This document shows, piece after piece, positions 23,850-36,482 of a DNA stretch of 64,000 bases. The stretch spans positions 62,001 to 126,000 of the forward strand of contig JAKEKT010000092.1 in NCBI GenBank assembly GCA_021495925.1, written 5' to 3'. This stretch comes from Diplodia intermedia (Eukaryota; Ascomycota; Dothideomycetes; Botryosphaeriales; Botryosphaeriaceae). Both the position numbers and the translations under genes were made by a program. The notes under the pieces are model-generated. The model ran no database searches and had not been told where the DNA came from. It saw only the letters and a list, made by a program, of their open reading frames with translations. The first letter of the stretch is position 1, and each line of letters starts with the position of its first letter.

Positions 23850-26800
23850 TTAACCAAAGTACGCACGGACGGTGTGCTGTGCCTCCGGAGTCAAGCTGAG
23901 GAGCAGCTGGTTGGCGTCCAAGCCGGCGGTTTGAACCAGCTGCTTCGTTGCGCGGACGACCTGGCTGGCGATGTTACCCTGGAGGGTCTCGGCCTCGAGC
24001 GCCATGGCAACGTGGGTGAAGCATTGGGGAGCCTTGGCTAGAACGGCGGGGTTGCTCCTGTGAAGAGACATTAGAATGTAGATCAATAATCAACGCAGAA
24101 AATACTCACTGGTCGATGAGTTGCGCAAGGAAAGCGTACGCATAAGGCGCAGCCTCCTCGTCGTTGACAATGGGAAGAGTGTCCACCCAGGCGTTGACGA
24201 CATCCTGCACGTTGGGAACCTTGGTGCTGTTGTAGTGCAGAATCTTCGCTATGCTCGCGCATGCATTCTCGGTTGCGAAAACGTCATCATCTTCGCGGGC
24301 CTTCGGCCGGCTGATGACCTCGAAAAGGATGGGGAGGCAGTTGTTGGCGAATTCCGACCAAGGCTCACCGCCCTTCTGCGCCGCGACACCAACACCATAC
24401 ACAGCGGCTTGCCTGTTCGCAGCAACGTCGTCGCGCATGCCATTGACGATGGGGTTGATGATGTATTGGTTGTAGTTCCAGGATTGAGGACCACAGAATT
24501 CCAGGACATCGTCGAAGATGCAGATGGCCCATTGTCTCTGCGTCGGGTCAGGATTGGTGACGAAGTTGGTGTAGAACTCCAGGAGGCGCTCCCAGTGGGG
24601 CAGGAATGCCGGGCCCATCATTTGGAAGATGACGTGGAAAGCTTTGTTCATATCGGAAAGGAGAGTCTGGTCGTCCTCGATGGCGAAGGCGACCTCCTCA
24701 GAGAGCTCCTCGCCCTCATCGTTATCAGCCTGCTCCTCCAGACGGGCCTTGACACGCTCCTTGTATTCCTCAAGAACAGACTTAGCAGCATCGATGAAAG
24801 CAGCCATGTGCTGGTCCGTCAAACAGTTCTTACCAAGAATTTCAACACACTCGTAGAAGCACTGGTACATCTCGGCAAGGGTGTCAATGGCGGGCTCAGT
24901 GCTGAGAACCTCAAGAACCTTCTCGACTGTCCTGGCCCAGAGCTGGCCAAGCTGAGGAGATTGCTCGCCGTGAGCCTTCTTGTAAGAGTTGAGCAGCTGT
25001 GGCACACATTTGGCAGATGCGACTCTGACGGGGTCATGGAAGAAGAAGGCAAGGCCGGGGATGGCAATCTTGTCCATGATCTCATTGACATAGGGCTCGA
25101 AGGCACCCTCCAGAACCTGGGCGTAGATGACGATGAGCTCAATGGCCATGTGCTTGTCATCCAGAGTGCTGGTCTTGATGCCAATGACCTTGCCCTTGAG
25201 AGGAACCAGCTCCCAGCCCTCCTCCTGCTCAACCTGGGCAACCTGCTCTTCGTCATCCAGAAGCTGGATGTCGGCCTTAGCACCAGCAAGCTCGGTAAGA
25301 GGAGGGATGACAGCCGGGAGGTACGGAAGGAAGTCCTGACCCAGGACACGGCACATACGACCCCAGCAGTGCAGGAGATAGGAGGCCTGAGGATCGTCCG
25401 AATCGGTGATTCCCTGCTGAATCGTGCCCAGAAGATTGACAAGGGCGATAGCATCCTGACCCATCTTCTCCTTGCCCACAGCCAACGCGATGAGCGTTGC
25501 GCACTCCATGGCCTTCGCCCTCAGCAACCTGTACTCCTTCGACTGCTCCTCCCTCAGGACGTTGAACAGAAGCGGCATCAGAGTATCGTAGTACTTGGAG
25601 AAGGCGACCTCCGCAGAATCGGCGACGGTAGCGATGGTAGAGAGGGCCTGTTCCTGGACGAAGCGCTTGGGGCTCTGGAGGAGCTGGAGCAGGTTGGTGA
25701 GGAGGGTGTCCAGGTAGGGCTCGAGGACATCCTTCTCCGCTTCCTCGCAGAAATTGACCAAAGCAGCAGCGGCGTGAGCCTGGACGCGGGGCTCGGCGGA
25801 TTGAAGAACCGGAATGATGTTTTGAAGGACGACCTGGTGGTACTTCTCCTGCATGGTACCAGCGAAATCGGTGCTCATTTGGCCAAGAGCATTGCAGCCG
25901 GCCCAACGAACACGGGGGTGCTGGTCCTGAAGGGCGGGAACGACGAGGTCCAAGACCTTATCGAGCTCACCGACCATCATTTCCCTACAGCCCTCGGAAA
26001 TGGCCGAGATAGCCATGAGGGCGGCGTGCCTGTCACGCCATGCCGAAGAAGTCATCATGCGCGGCAACCAGTTGAAAGTGGGAGGAAGGATTGCTCCACC
26101 GCCGAGCTTGTTTGCGAGCCGGTCCATGCATTGCTCACCAGCGACGTGGTTTTGATCGCTCTCGTCAATGTCAAGCTGCTGGGGTCAGCTAATGGGGTAG
26201 TACAAATTCGAGCTTCACTCACATCTTCCGATGCATTCCACTCCGCGGCATCATCGTCATCGACGCCGACGTCGGTCATCAAGGATAGACACTGAGTAAC
26301 CATGTCCGGGGTGTAGTTTGTATCTTTTCTGCACATCTGCGGGCTACAATCCGCGAAAGTGGCCATCAGCTCGAGGGCATTCTGGCGTGCTTGATCATCG
26401 AGCTCCTTGTCCTGAATCACAGTGATACTGAAGTTGACTAGGGCGTTGAAAACAGGCTTAAACATCTTGGGGGCAATCTCGGCGAGATCGATAAGAGAAA
26501 CGAGGGCCTTAGAGAGCTGATCGGAGTCACCAGCTTCCTTGATCGGCGGAAGGATGTTGAGAATTTCGGCAATGAGCGGGTAGTACTTCTGCTGGCTCTT
26601 CTTGTTGATGGAGCGGAAGAACGAAGCGAACGCCTCCATGGCCGCGATGCGGACCTGCTTGCCGTTAGCCTGCGACGGCCCTGTCAGTAGCATCTACATG
26701 TATCAAGGCGCGTCGAAAGGGCCCGATCCAAGCACGTGGGCAGCTTGCGCAACCTCCACGAGCAAGGGATGGGCCTGGAAAAGAATGGGAAAGTGTAGTG

Positions 26801-27506
26801 TTTGTACAGTACCATGATGTTGTCATCTTTAAAGCCATTTGTGAAGGCGCCGAGCACGGTGTCCTCGTGCTGCTTCTCGATTATGCCGGGAGTGGTTGCA
26901 AATATACGGAAAGCACTTTCGCGCTGTCCGGGCTCTGCCGACTGGCTGGCCTTGAAGAGGCCACCCAAGAGCTCAGGCCAAGGCTCGCCTATGATATAAC
27001 CTCCGTTAACTGTGGGTTCCGCGATGCTAAAGCCCTGGGTGGGATCTGTACCCTCCTCGGTGTACTGCCGAGCGATTTCCGCAATGGCGTCGCCGACCTT
27101 GTTCCTGACCTGGGCATTCTGCTCGCCCTCGAGACTCTGGAGAAGCTTCTCCCGAATGACGTTGCGCTGGGGCTGGGGCAGGGTGAGAAAAAGTTCCTTG
27201 GTCTGATCCGTCGTGGGGTCCTTGCGACTCCTCGTAGCTATGCGCCGGAAAAGCACGCTGGCAAAGGAACGCGTCTGTCACAAAGTCAGCAGCTGCAGGC
27301 AAGCGGAGCCCGACCGCACGTACCGAGGGGTCCTCAGACAGCTGGATATTCTCAACCAAACCGACCAACAGCACGTCCGGCCTTGCGACGACCCATTCCG
27401 CATTGAGCTGCTCCTCGGCATTCGACCGGGCCAGGTTATCGGCCGACTGCAACCCTTGAAGGAGCGCGGCCAGGGCCTGGTGCACGTCCGGCGGGAGGAT
27501 TGACAT
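23850..27506 (-). CDS. kap121: Importin beta family karyopherin Kap121 (Pse1, IPO5 type)
   Basis: A nuclear import receptor that carries ribosomal proteins, histones and other cargo through the nuclear pore in a RanGTP-controlled cycle. Exons are 27324-27506, 26813-27274, 26223-26654, 24110-26175 and 23850-24057, giving 1116 residues, the family's normal size. The protein is HEAT repeats throughout. Diagnostic stretches are ADNLARSNAEEQLN at the N-terminus, DVGVDDDDAAEW (the acidic insert), VRWAGCNALGQMSTDF, HAAAALVNFCEEA, YYDTLMPLLFNVL, AKAMECATLIALAVGKEK and NACASIAKILHYN. The C-terminus ends TPEAQHTVRAYFG, like yeast Pse1. Intron 2 is long for this window (158 bases, donor GTACTG). A shorter gene product of another importin class is excluded by the acidic insert. 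Confidence 0.95.
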
Positions 27507-29237
27507 GGTTGCTGCGGCTCTGGGGGGTGGACGAGTGGCAGAAGGTTCTGCCTATCGAGGGGAGGCTGCTGAAAAGAAGTGCGCGGCGGCGGCGCGCAAA
27601 GCAGGCGAGAGCTACAGGCGACGGCAAGGGTGTCGGTGGGTCGCCGTGTCAGCTCTCAGTCGGGATTGCGGAGAGTAGGCTTGCGGCCTTGTTGGTGGGG
27701 TGGTTGTTGTGGTCGTCGAAGCCGGGCCCTCTCGAGAAACTTTGGCGGGGCGAAACCTAGCGAGCGAGTAGGTAGGACCGTATATTTTCCTTGCCAGCGC
27801 TGACGCCCGCCAAAACACACAGCGGTCACGTGCAAGAAAACGCTAGGTTGCTTACGTAGGAGGCAGCTGCGTCGCTGCGACACGTCCAGCGCGCGTTTTG
27901 CAGAGCGGAAAGCGCCCAACGCGACGCCCGTGACTCACCGGCCACCCCCCTGCTGCTTGAGCGGGCCTGTACTCGTGCACCTGTTTCAGGCCAGAGCAAT
28001 CGCCGACCACACCTTGGACAAGCCGAGGCCCTGTGTGCCACGTCCGCGATCATCGGCTTTCAGTGATGGCGGCTCTGGCGAAGCCGCTGGTCCGCACGCG
28101 TCTCGGTCCATCCAAGTCCCAACCCTCAACCCAACCACGTAGCACGAACATGTCGTTGCGAGGCAAGGGCAACCTTCCGCGCTTCCGCGGCAACGATCCT
28201 ACCGCCAGCCACCCTGACAAAGCTTGCTGCGAGATTTTGCTCCACCGTGATGCCCCAACATTCTTTCAATGCCAAGAGACCCTGATTCCTCGCGCTAGCT
28301 CGTCGCCTGTTGCCCAATCAAGAACCGCTCTGCAGCTCCATGATCTGCCTGCGCTTTCCACGTCAAAAATGTGTAGCTGATCTGAACAAGCCTGCGATGA
28401 CCAAGAACGGTTTCTGATTGTCTGCGCTTACTTCACCTCACTCTTCTATTCTCGGAAACTATTGCTATTTGGCGAAGACTGAGAACGGGACGAAAACGAT
28501 TGTGGTATTGCTCATCTCGCAATGCTGCTACGAGGTTATATGATCAGCAATTACGAATACTGTGCCAGTGGGCAGGCGTCACCGACTTCTCCGGTTCAAT
28601 AGAAGCACGGATAGACATAAGTTCGAGGCTATGAGCCCAGTGCGAGAAACGTCGTCCAATCCATAGGTACCTAGGGAGTTTCATGTCCAAACATGTTTAC
28701 GCAATCTCAAGATTATGTGCACGTCCATATGTGTTCTTCAGCTCCCCCATGGAGCATGGCACTGCGGTTATGACACTTCTCAAAAAATAATCATAGAGAG
28801 CGTAGTGACTATTCACGTCAACCAGGATCTCAATCATCACACGTAAAGCTTCCAAGCAGCATTCAGGATGATCGAGATTATTTCATAGTATTCCCCTTGA
28901 GCACTTTCCATGCCGTTCCCTTCCCACCCCGGACTAATCCTCCTCCACCTGCCACACCAACCCCCAACCAATAAATAGGCATACGCTACGAATAATACCC
29001 GTCGGCACAGCGCGCCGTTGAAAACACAAGGCCTAACGAAAAAGAGAGAGCGACCGACTGTCTACGCAAGTGAAGCTAAATCCCACCCGTGGTATCGCCA
29101 CTGGAAAATGAAAACCAAAAAGGGGTTGTTACTCCTGCTACAGACACACCCCTGCGAAAGGGAAACACACTGCGCAAATGTTTCAGATAATGGCCAAGAG
29201 GAGAGTGAAATTATGCAAAGAGCATTGGCAGCTGTTT
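27507..29237. other. 1.7 kb intergenic region upstream of kap121
   Basis: The first 700 bases are GC-rich promoter-like sequence of kap121. From 28400 the region becomes AT-rich. An open frame at 28033-28380 (plus, 115 codons) has an acceptable start but matches nothing I know, and I do not call it. The last 300 bases are the 3' flank of the CBS/PB1 gene. Confidence 0.5.
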
Positions 29238-31400
29238 CTACCGGCTGGAGGCGCGGCCAAGAGCGAATACACCGACGATGACCACGGCCAATGTGACAAT
29301 GGCGCCAGGCAGGAGTAGCTCATTGGGAACGCCTTGGATGACCTGCGCCGGAGGCTCGGGTTGCGACTTCCGCTTCCTACGGTGCTCGACCTCCTCGTCA
29401 CTCTCTTCATCGTCGGAGGCGTGCTTCTTGCGCTCCCGGACCGACGGCTCGGGGGTGGATATTGCGGGCACACCCTGGGGAGCCACGGTGCTTGGGAGAG
29501 GGGAGTGCTCGGGGTGGTGCACGAAGAGGTCGACCTTCTCCGTATGGTGCATGTTAGCAAGGCTGACAGCCTCGAGAAGGTCGTGGTTAGTAGTAATAGA
29601 GACGCTGTCGCCCTCATTGTCCAGATAGCTGAGGGCAAAGCCAGAGTTGCTCAGGTGGCCATCTTCAAAAGTGGGAGTGCCGCCAACAGCTTCAATGTCA
29701 GCACCCAGCTTGTCAGTCACCTGAGCAACAAATGCGCCGAGACCGGCGGAGGGAACCGCCTGGAAACGGTGGGTCCGTCCGCTAGGGGCCTTGAACTTGA
29801 AGGCGAAGGGCATGTCCTCAAATGGCATAGCGGGCGAAGTAGCAACGGCAGAGTGCTCCGGAGTCTCCATGCCAACGTGCGAAGCAGAGTCATTGGGCAT
29901 GACGCTCTCTACGCGATCCAAACCTCCGCCGTGGCGGTCCAGGCCGGGAGACATCACGTGTGATCGTGAGAGTTCCGTGCGGGGGTGGTGGCTACCGCCT
30001 TCACCGGAGACCATGGACTCGGACTCGTGGTCGAGGGAGAGCCAGAACTTGTTCCATGCGGGACCCTCACTGTCTCCAGTGGACATGGTGTTGATCTGGC
30101 TAGCGTTAGATCCGAAACACTCTATTTCAGCCCTGCTGACTGAACATACCTGATCCAACGTGGCATACGTCAACTTGAGCACATCAACCATGCCAACGAT
30201 CTCGCCCGCGTCGCTCATCACGGGCAAGTTGAGGTAATGGCCATCTGAGAGTTTTTCAGCAACTGCAGCCATCACCACCAGAGACCAAGTACTTACCGTG
30301 CATCTTACGCAGAGCAGCCTGAATGCTCATATCTATGGGAGCGAAGTCGGGGTGGGGCGTCATGACACGGACCACGCTGCAGGTACCTGGGTCAAGGCCA
30401 GCAGCAATGACACGGAGCACCACATCCTTGCTGGTGAAGATACCAGTAATGGAGCCCTGATCTTGCACAAGGACGGCGGTCGTATGGTTCTCCTTCATCG
30501 CCAGCGCAGCCTCCTTGACGGACGTCCGGACGGAAACCGTGACAGGCGGAAGGCCAGTCAGAACCGATTCCAGCGTAGGGCCCGACATCTTGGTCCTGAT
30601 AGCCTCAACGTACTGAATGACCTGCTGCGGCTGGCTCGAGCCAAGTTCCGCCTGAACACCCTCCAGCGCATCGTAGAGTTTTCTCGAAGAGCTGTAGGCG
30701 CGCTCGAGCTTCTCCATCGCCTCGTAGAAACACTTTGTAATATCCAGAATACCAGCAATGTCGTGGTTCTCGTCCATGACGGGCAGATGGCGGAATCCCT
30801 TCCTGACCATGAGATCCAGAGCATCCGTGGCGCTGGTGTCCGTCTTCGCGCAAAGCGGGTTCTTGGTCATGATGTCCGCAATGGTGATGTCCCTGGCCTT
30901 GATGCCCGCGCCCACCACCCTGAAAGCCAAATCCTTCGCGGTGAAGATACCAGCGATGCGCTCATCGTCGTCGGTGACCAGAACGCAGTCCTCACGCTTC
31001 GCGGCCATGAGCTGCGCGGCCTCGGCGACGGTCGTGTGCGGCTTGATCTGAAGGGCATTGCTGGGCTTCAGGGCAAGGACGGTTCCCGGCGGCGCCTTGC
31101 GCGCGCGCTGCAGGCGGCTGGTCGGGGCCCTCTTCTTGTTGAGGTCGCTCTCGATTTTCTTGCGAATGGCCTGGCGCATCGTCAGCGACTACTGCTGCAT
31201 GCCCCGCGACGGGGTTGCCGGGGGCATTCGCATACCTCATCGCGTTTCGACTGCTTCGCGCGGCTGGCACTCAGCGTCGAGCTGCCGCCCACCTCGCTCT
31301 GATGGTCGGAGGGACGCGGGATGCCGGACGGGCTGTTGTAGGAGGGGATCCCACCCCTCCCCTTGTTGGGGGTACCGCGGTAGGTACCGGTGGTCGACAT
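29238..31400 (-). CDS. Four-CBS-domain and PB1-domain tail-anchored protein
   Basis: Exons are 31236-31400, 30297-31170, 30150-30244 and 29238-30095, giving 663 residues. A basic N-terminus (SRLQRARKAPPGTV) precedes four CBS motifs near residues 81-140, 146-205, 251-310 and 321-378. These contain DCVLVTDDDERIAGIFTAKD, FRHLPVMDENHDIAGILDI, TAVLVQDQGSITGIFTSKD and LNLPVMSDAGEIVGMVDVL. CBS pairs (Bateman modules) bind adenine nucleotides. A PB1 domain follows near residues 465-550 (FKFKAPSGRTHRF, ISYLDNEGD-like acidic box). The protein ends in one hydrophobic segment (LLLPGAIVTLAVVIVGVFAL), so it is probably tail-anchored. The layout matches a fungal family that includes S. pombe Mug70. The exact role is unknown. 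It is divergent from the eS26 gene. Confidence 0.9.
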
Positions 31401-31985
31401 CTGGGCGTATCACCGTGTGCAGAGAAGAATGGAGCTGCGGTGGTGTGAAGAAGGGCCGTGTTGTGGCCCGGCAGGTGGGTTGTCCGAGGATGTCCTGACA
31501 GGGAGTTGGGGGCTCCAGCTGGGGCAAGATTTTGGGCCGGCAGCGACGCCTCTCGACCGCGCTTCCTCTGCTGGTTGGCAGCTTCCGACGCCCCGCAATA
31601 CCACAAGACTGTCAAATTTTCTGCGCAGATACTCGGTGCGGAGCCGAAAGCGGAGCAGACCAATGTGACGAGACGCGTTGCAGGGTGCTTGATAGGCCAC
31701 ACCTGCGCAGACAACAAATCATAACACCTCAAGATCGATGACCGCGGGATCACGCGTAAGACAGGGATGTGGGGCGGTGAAGCCGAGCCAGGGACTTCTG
31801 CACATTCGCGGCAGCATGAGCTCTGGGCAAGGGGGTCCGGGGGCGTTCCGTGTGGCCTGAGGCATCGAATGTGCCCGGCGCCCGGCCAATGTTTCCTCCG
31901 CGCAAGCGATGCACTTCGGGGCTGCGCACAAACGTCCTTTCTGACCACACCGCGACACTACTTACCCCGGAACAAGTAGATTCTC
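31401..31985. promoter_or_regulatory. Divergent promoter, CBS/PB1 gene / rps26
   Basis: About 585 bases separate the CBS/PB1 start codon (minus) from the rps26 5' leader (plus). The half towards rps26 should contain the ribosomal-protein promoter. I cannot name a bound factor from sequence. Confidence 0.5.
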
Positions 31986-32038
31986 GTAAGTGCACACCTC
32001 TAACCACCCACAATTCCAATCTCCTAACGCGCGCGCAG
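31986..32038 (+). other. Probable 5' UTR intron of rps26
   Basis: Donor GTAAGT at 31986, branch-like CTAAC near 32023 and acceptor GCAG ending at 32038, 12 bases before the ATG. Leader introns are common in ribosomal-protein genes. Confidence 0.7.
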
Positions 32039-32050
32039 GTTCAGTCAAAA

Positions 32051-32637
32051 TGGTCAAGAAGAGAGCTTCCAAGTACGATTTCACCCGTCCTCGACACCTA
32101 CGCGCTCGCGTGCTAACAGCCCCTCCAGCGGCCGCAACAAGAAGGGCCGCGGCCACGTCAAGCCCATCCGCTGCAGCAACTGCTCGCGCTGCACGCCCAA
32201 GGACAAGGCGATCAAGAGATTCACCATCCGCAACATGGTCGAGTCCGCCGCCATCCGTACGTCCACCGCGCACCCCATAATACACACACTCGGCTCCGTT
32301 GGAGGATTTGGAGCAGGAGATTGAGAAGAACCTTGGCGGAACGCGATGCTGACGTCGCAATGTTTAAACAGGTGATATCTCGGATGCCTCTGTCTTCCCT
32401 GAGTACACCGTCCCCAAGATGTACCTCAAGCTCCAGTACTGCGTCTCGTGCGCTATCCACGGCAAGATCGTCCGGTATGTCCATGCTGCCCTGCTGCACC
32501 TCTGCCTGATGAATTGCTGACGCGGAAACAGTGTCCGTTCCCGCGAGGGCCGCCGCAACCGCGCTCCCCCGCCCAGGATCAGGTACAACAAGGATGGCAA
32601 GAAGATCACTCCCCAGCAGACCGCCAAGGCCAACTAA
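32051..32637 (+). CDS. rps26: 40S ribosomal protein S26 (eS26)
   Basis: A component of the small ribosomal subunit near the mRNA exit channel. Exons are 32051-32073, 32129-32256, 32372-32474 and 32532-32637, giving 119 residues, the normal length. The sequence starts [17 protein letters not shown], has zinc-ligand pairs CSNC and CVSC, and contains [20 protein letters not shown] and [15 protein letters not shown]. The short C-terminus is typical. The first intron interrupts the Asn8 codon. An AG directly after its CTAAC branch site is skipped in favour of the next AG nine bases on. High expression is expected. Confidence 0.96.
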
Positions 32638-33037
32638 ATTCGATATCCGGATTGGCGAATAAAAAAGTCGGCAATTTCAGTCTAAAGTGGGCGTCGTGGG
32701 TTCTTTGAAAGGCTCGGGCGAATCCTGGTTTCCGAGTAAAAAATGGAGGAACGTCATGATGTCACGGTGTTCAAGGGCCGGCCGGGATGAGAACCTTTAA
32801 CATAAAGGAATGACCATTAGGAGTTCTGTTTGCTGAAATGCAACGCGCTCCTTTCAGACATTTCGAGCTGTCTCCAATGCTTTGTTCACTCGTGAAACTT
32901 GAATTTTGAACCTGACGTAATTGCGGGTTGTTGAATCCGTCGATCCCTCAACCGTCATGCCTGCCAGGTGCCCGTCAACGCCACAGCGCCATTCGCTATG
33001 CTTTTGCTCGTGGGTATTACACCCTCACGCGCCTGAC
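32638..33037. other. Convergent intergenic region
   Basis: 400 bases of 3' flank between rps26 and the ELYS-like gene. No gene is seen. Confidence 0.5.
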
Positions 33038-34231
33038 TCAAAGTTCAGCCATCTTGAAGACGCCCTCTGCCGCCCTGGATCCCAGCCCGGCGTTCAGAAT
33101 GTCCTTGACCCCGTCCCACGTAACGTCATTGAACCTCCTGCCACTCAACTCCTTGCCCACATCCACAGCATCGGGGTACTTCCCGACGGCCAGCCGCCTC
33201 GCCATGACGGTGTCGCGCGACGCATGCAGCCCTCTGCCCTTGCCCTCGAGCAGGAAGTCCTCGAACCAGCCCTCCTCCTCGGCCGTCAGCGGCAGGTCGA
33301 CCAGCTCCTCGGTGCGGCGGCTGCGCGCCTCGGGCAGCGCCGGCGCCATGGCCTCCTGGATCAGCAGCTCGAGCAGCGCGCGCTGGTCCTGGCTCGGCTG
33401 CGCGCGCGCGAAGAAGTAGGCCTGCGTGACCGACAGGCCGGCCAGGTAGCGGAAGTAGGCGCGCTGCAGCTCCGGGTCGCTGCTCAGGGGCGGCCGCACG
33501 GCGTTGTAGTAGGCCAGCGGCAGGTGCTGCGTGCCGGTGCCGGTGCTGCCGTTTTGTTGGTGGTGGTGGTGGCTGTGGTGACGCTGGGAGTGGTCGGCGG
33601 TGTCGTTGGTCGTTGCGGCGTGCTCGAGCAGGACGCGCAGCACGTCTTCCGGGAAGGTGGGGAGGAGGGAGGGGTGCGTCAGCGACTCGAGCGCGTTCTG
33701 GCCCGGCGTCTGGAGCGTTAGGAGGGGAGGTCAAATATGTAGGCTTTTTGTCTTCCCTGGGAAGAGGCGCGGGGAGGACGTACGGTGAATTGGAGCCGGT
33801 CCATGTGCCAGAGGCCTTTGATGACGACCCAGTACTTTTGCGGGAGGCAGACGCTTTTGGCGAAGTCTTCTGGCTGGCTGGAGCCCTCGCCGCTGCTGTC
33901 TTTTAGAAGGTAGAAGAGCAGTGATTGCTTGTAATGGTCGGCGATCGGAGAGGTCGTGATGCGCTCGTGCAGCTCGCGCAGGTCGGCATTCTTGGAGGGA
34001 GGGTAGAGGTAGCCGCCTGTGTGTCGGGTTAGCGACGCTGCTGGGTTGTAGGTAGTGAGGGTGCAGTCAATTACTCTTAACGTTCAGCTGGGCGAGCAAC
34101 CTGTCGAAGAAGAGGGTGCCGCCAAGGGTGCGGCGATTTGCACGGATGGCGTTGACGGTAGGGTGCGGGTAGATGTCACCGCCGCTCGCGTCTGAGGCGA
34201 AAACCGCCGCGAAGTCATTGATGTCGAGCAT
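33038..34231 (-). CDS. ELYS-like domain nucleoporin
   Basis: Exons are 34075-34231, 33784-34016 and 33038-33709, giving 353 residues. The N-terminal two thirds match the ELYS-like helical domain of fungal nuclear pore assembly proteins (S. pombe Ely5 group). Supporting stretches are LFFDRLLAQLN, YLYPPSKNADLRELHERI, HYKQSLLFYLLKD, KYWVVIKGLWHMDR, ALESLTHPSLLPTFPEDVL and YFRYLAGLSVTQAYFFAR. The protein would act in the nuclear pore outer ring. It lacks the beta-propeller and AT-hook parts of metazoan ELYS, as is normal in fungi. A His-rich insert (SQRHHSHHHHQQN) near residue 170 is low complexity. The first-intron join gives K-S-G-Y-L and is well phased. Confidence 0.85.
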
Positions 34232-34774
34232 TGTTGCAAGAGCTATGGGTGGCAGGGCGCGCGCGAGTGGAGGCGGGCGCGTTGTTTGGAGTTGAGCTTT
34301 CTGCCCGTTGCGAGTCATGTTGGAGCGCCGTCGGAGGTGCCTTCTCTCCGCACTTCTGCAACACACCTTTACAAGTCTTTCCATCCTGTGACTTAGACGT
34401 ACGACCGCTCTCACTGACACGCAGGAATCTTTCCGGCGTTGCAGGTGCATGATTTATTTCTGCCCACGTATTCGATCCTCTTACTACAAGAATTACAGCG
34501 ACAATACATCCCTGGTTTGCCATCACGACTTGGCTCTCTCCTGGCTTTCGCTGCCAAGTCTTACGGTCTGGCCATCGAGTAGCAGGCTGGCTTGAACTCT
34601 TGCAGATGTTGTTACTGTCCTTGCTTTCAACCATGTGGCGACGCGTTGCATTCCACCCCCTGTGAAGATTGGCCCAAACGACCACCATGCCCTCTCTTTT
34701 GTTTGTCAGATGCGCTCTTCTTTGCATGAATCTTTCCATGATTATCTTTGACATTTGGCCGAGGCCTTTGCAAA
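34232..34774. promoter_or_regulatory. Divergent promoter, ELYS-like gene / DUF3431 gene
   Basis: 543 bases lie between start codons on opposite strands. No small gene is recognised. Confidence 0.5.
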
Positions 34775-36482
34775 ATGGTCACACACCGCCAAAAGCAGCT
34801 CGTCATTATAGCTTTTGCTATCCTTTTCCTTTTCACCTTCGCGTACAACATCCACAAAGATGTGCGGACTCGTCACCTCCAGGAGAGTCCGGCACTTTAC
34901 GATCATTCAGACAATCCCCTGGAGCAGCTACTTTCCCCGATAACTCCAACTCATGAAATGAATAAAACAACGTCTTCGGCTCATAGCGCGACTACGGACT
35001 ATTACGACTACATCAAGGTTAAACTAGGGTCGCTCATCGAAGCAGGTATACTTGATGATACTGCTACAGCAACTGAGACCATGCTAGGCGATGCCATCGC
35101 ACCTGTCACCACGAGCACTCAGAATTACATTCTCGACCTTCTGAACCTCGTTGCAACGACCTCTACAGAAGCTGCTATCGTAACAGATATTGCAACACTA
35201 CAGTTGGAAACATCTATCTCGCCGGGAGATGGGGACTCAACTCTAGAGTCGTTTCCGGATTCGTCGGCGTTGGTCGTGGCCGAGGCGTCGGCAACATCGG
35301 ATACTCCAGAGACAATGTCAACGTTGGATGCCTCAAGGACATCGTCAACGTCGTCGGTAAGTACATAATGACGTATCTTGAAATGCTTCTTTTCCCATTG
35401 GCTCATCATTATTCTATGATCAGGCTTCTTATGCCATAATATCACACCTGTCCTTCGAAACTGTCATGCCACAACCCATAGACTACAAGTACAGCCGGGC
35501 CTTGGTGATTGCACGCACCTCCAAAGAAGACATTTCATGGATCGACGGCGTTTTCGGAGACGATCAACTCCTGCAAAAGGCCATCTACACGGTGGACAAT
35601 CCGGTGGAGCCATACGTTCTCCCAGCGAACAAGGGCCATGAAGTGATGGCGTACCTGACTTTCATCGTCGACTTCTACGACAATTTACCGGACATTTCGA
35701 TATTCATGCACTCGCATCTCGTGGCCTGGCACAACAACGAGCTTCTTGAGATGAGCTCGGCAGAAATCCTCAAGCATCTGAACTTTCGGAAAGTCATCCG
35801 TGAGGGCAAGTACATCAAATGCCGACTGAACCATGGAGTTCAACTAACAAAGAATGAAGGATACGTCAACCTCCGGTGCCACAGATGGCCAAGCTGCCCA
35901 AACCATCTTTTCCCAATCGCCAAGAACAACAGCGAATGGGGCGTTCCCGAGGAAGCCGTTTTCGCCGACGCGTGGATGGAGCTCCTGCCGTTCGAAACGG
36001 TGCCGGAAGTGGTGTCGCAGCCATGCTGCGGGCAATTCGCGGTGTCACGGGAGCGCATCCACATGCTCCCCAAAGCGCAGTACGAGCACTTCCGGCGGTG
36101 GCTAATGTACACGACGCTGGAGGACCGGCTGTCCGGACGGGTGTGGGAGTATCTTTACCAGTACATCTGGCTCGGGGTGCATCAGCTGTGCCCCAAGGAG
36201 CACGCATGCTACTGCGACCTCTACGGCGTGTGCTTCGGCGGCGAGACCGAGTACGAGGACTACAACGCGAAGAAGGCGCACGTCGACATGCTGCAGCAGA
36301 TGAGCGGGAAGCAGATCGAGGCGGGCGGCAATGCGACCTGGCCGGTCGACTACGAGACGTTGATCGAGACGTCGAGAGAGGCGGTCAAGACGGACCTGCG
36401 CAATGCCTTTTTGAGGGGCAGCGATCCGTACAACCGGGCGGTGGAATTGGGCAGGGAGTTTCAGGCGGGCGATGGGTTTTAG
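34775..36482 (+). CDS. DUF3431-domain type II membrane protein
   Basis: Exons are 34775-35356 and 35424-36482, giving 546 residues. A short cytosolic basic start (MVTHRQKQ) is followed by one hydrophobic segment (LVIIAFAILFLFTFAYNI), so it is probably a type II protein of the Golgi or cell surface. Next comes a Ser/Thr-rich stalk of about 170 residues with O-glycosylation potential. The folded part begins near residue 210 and has the DUF3431 pattern: ALVIARTSKEDISWID, YVLPANKGHEVMAYLTFIVDFYDNLP, IFMHSHLVAWHNN, LRCHRWPSCP, AVFADAWMELLP, CCGQFAVSRERI and WEYLYQYIW. This fungal family is uncharacterised, and a glycosyltransferase-like role has only been supposed. The start at 34775 (AAA context) is preferred over an in-frame ATG at 34748. 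Confidence 0.9.

Noticed and set aside
24121..26295. A 724-codon open frame on the plus strand across kap121
   Set aside because: It is fully antisense to a certain importin gene and matches no family. It arises from GC-rich third positions in the real gene.
28033..28380. A 115-codon plus-strand frame upstream of kap121
   Set aside because: It has a possible start but no recognisable family or splice support. It could be a small gene, but I cannot support it.
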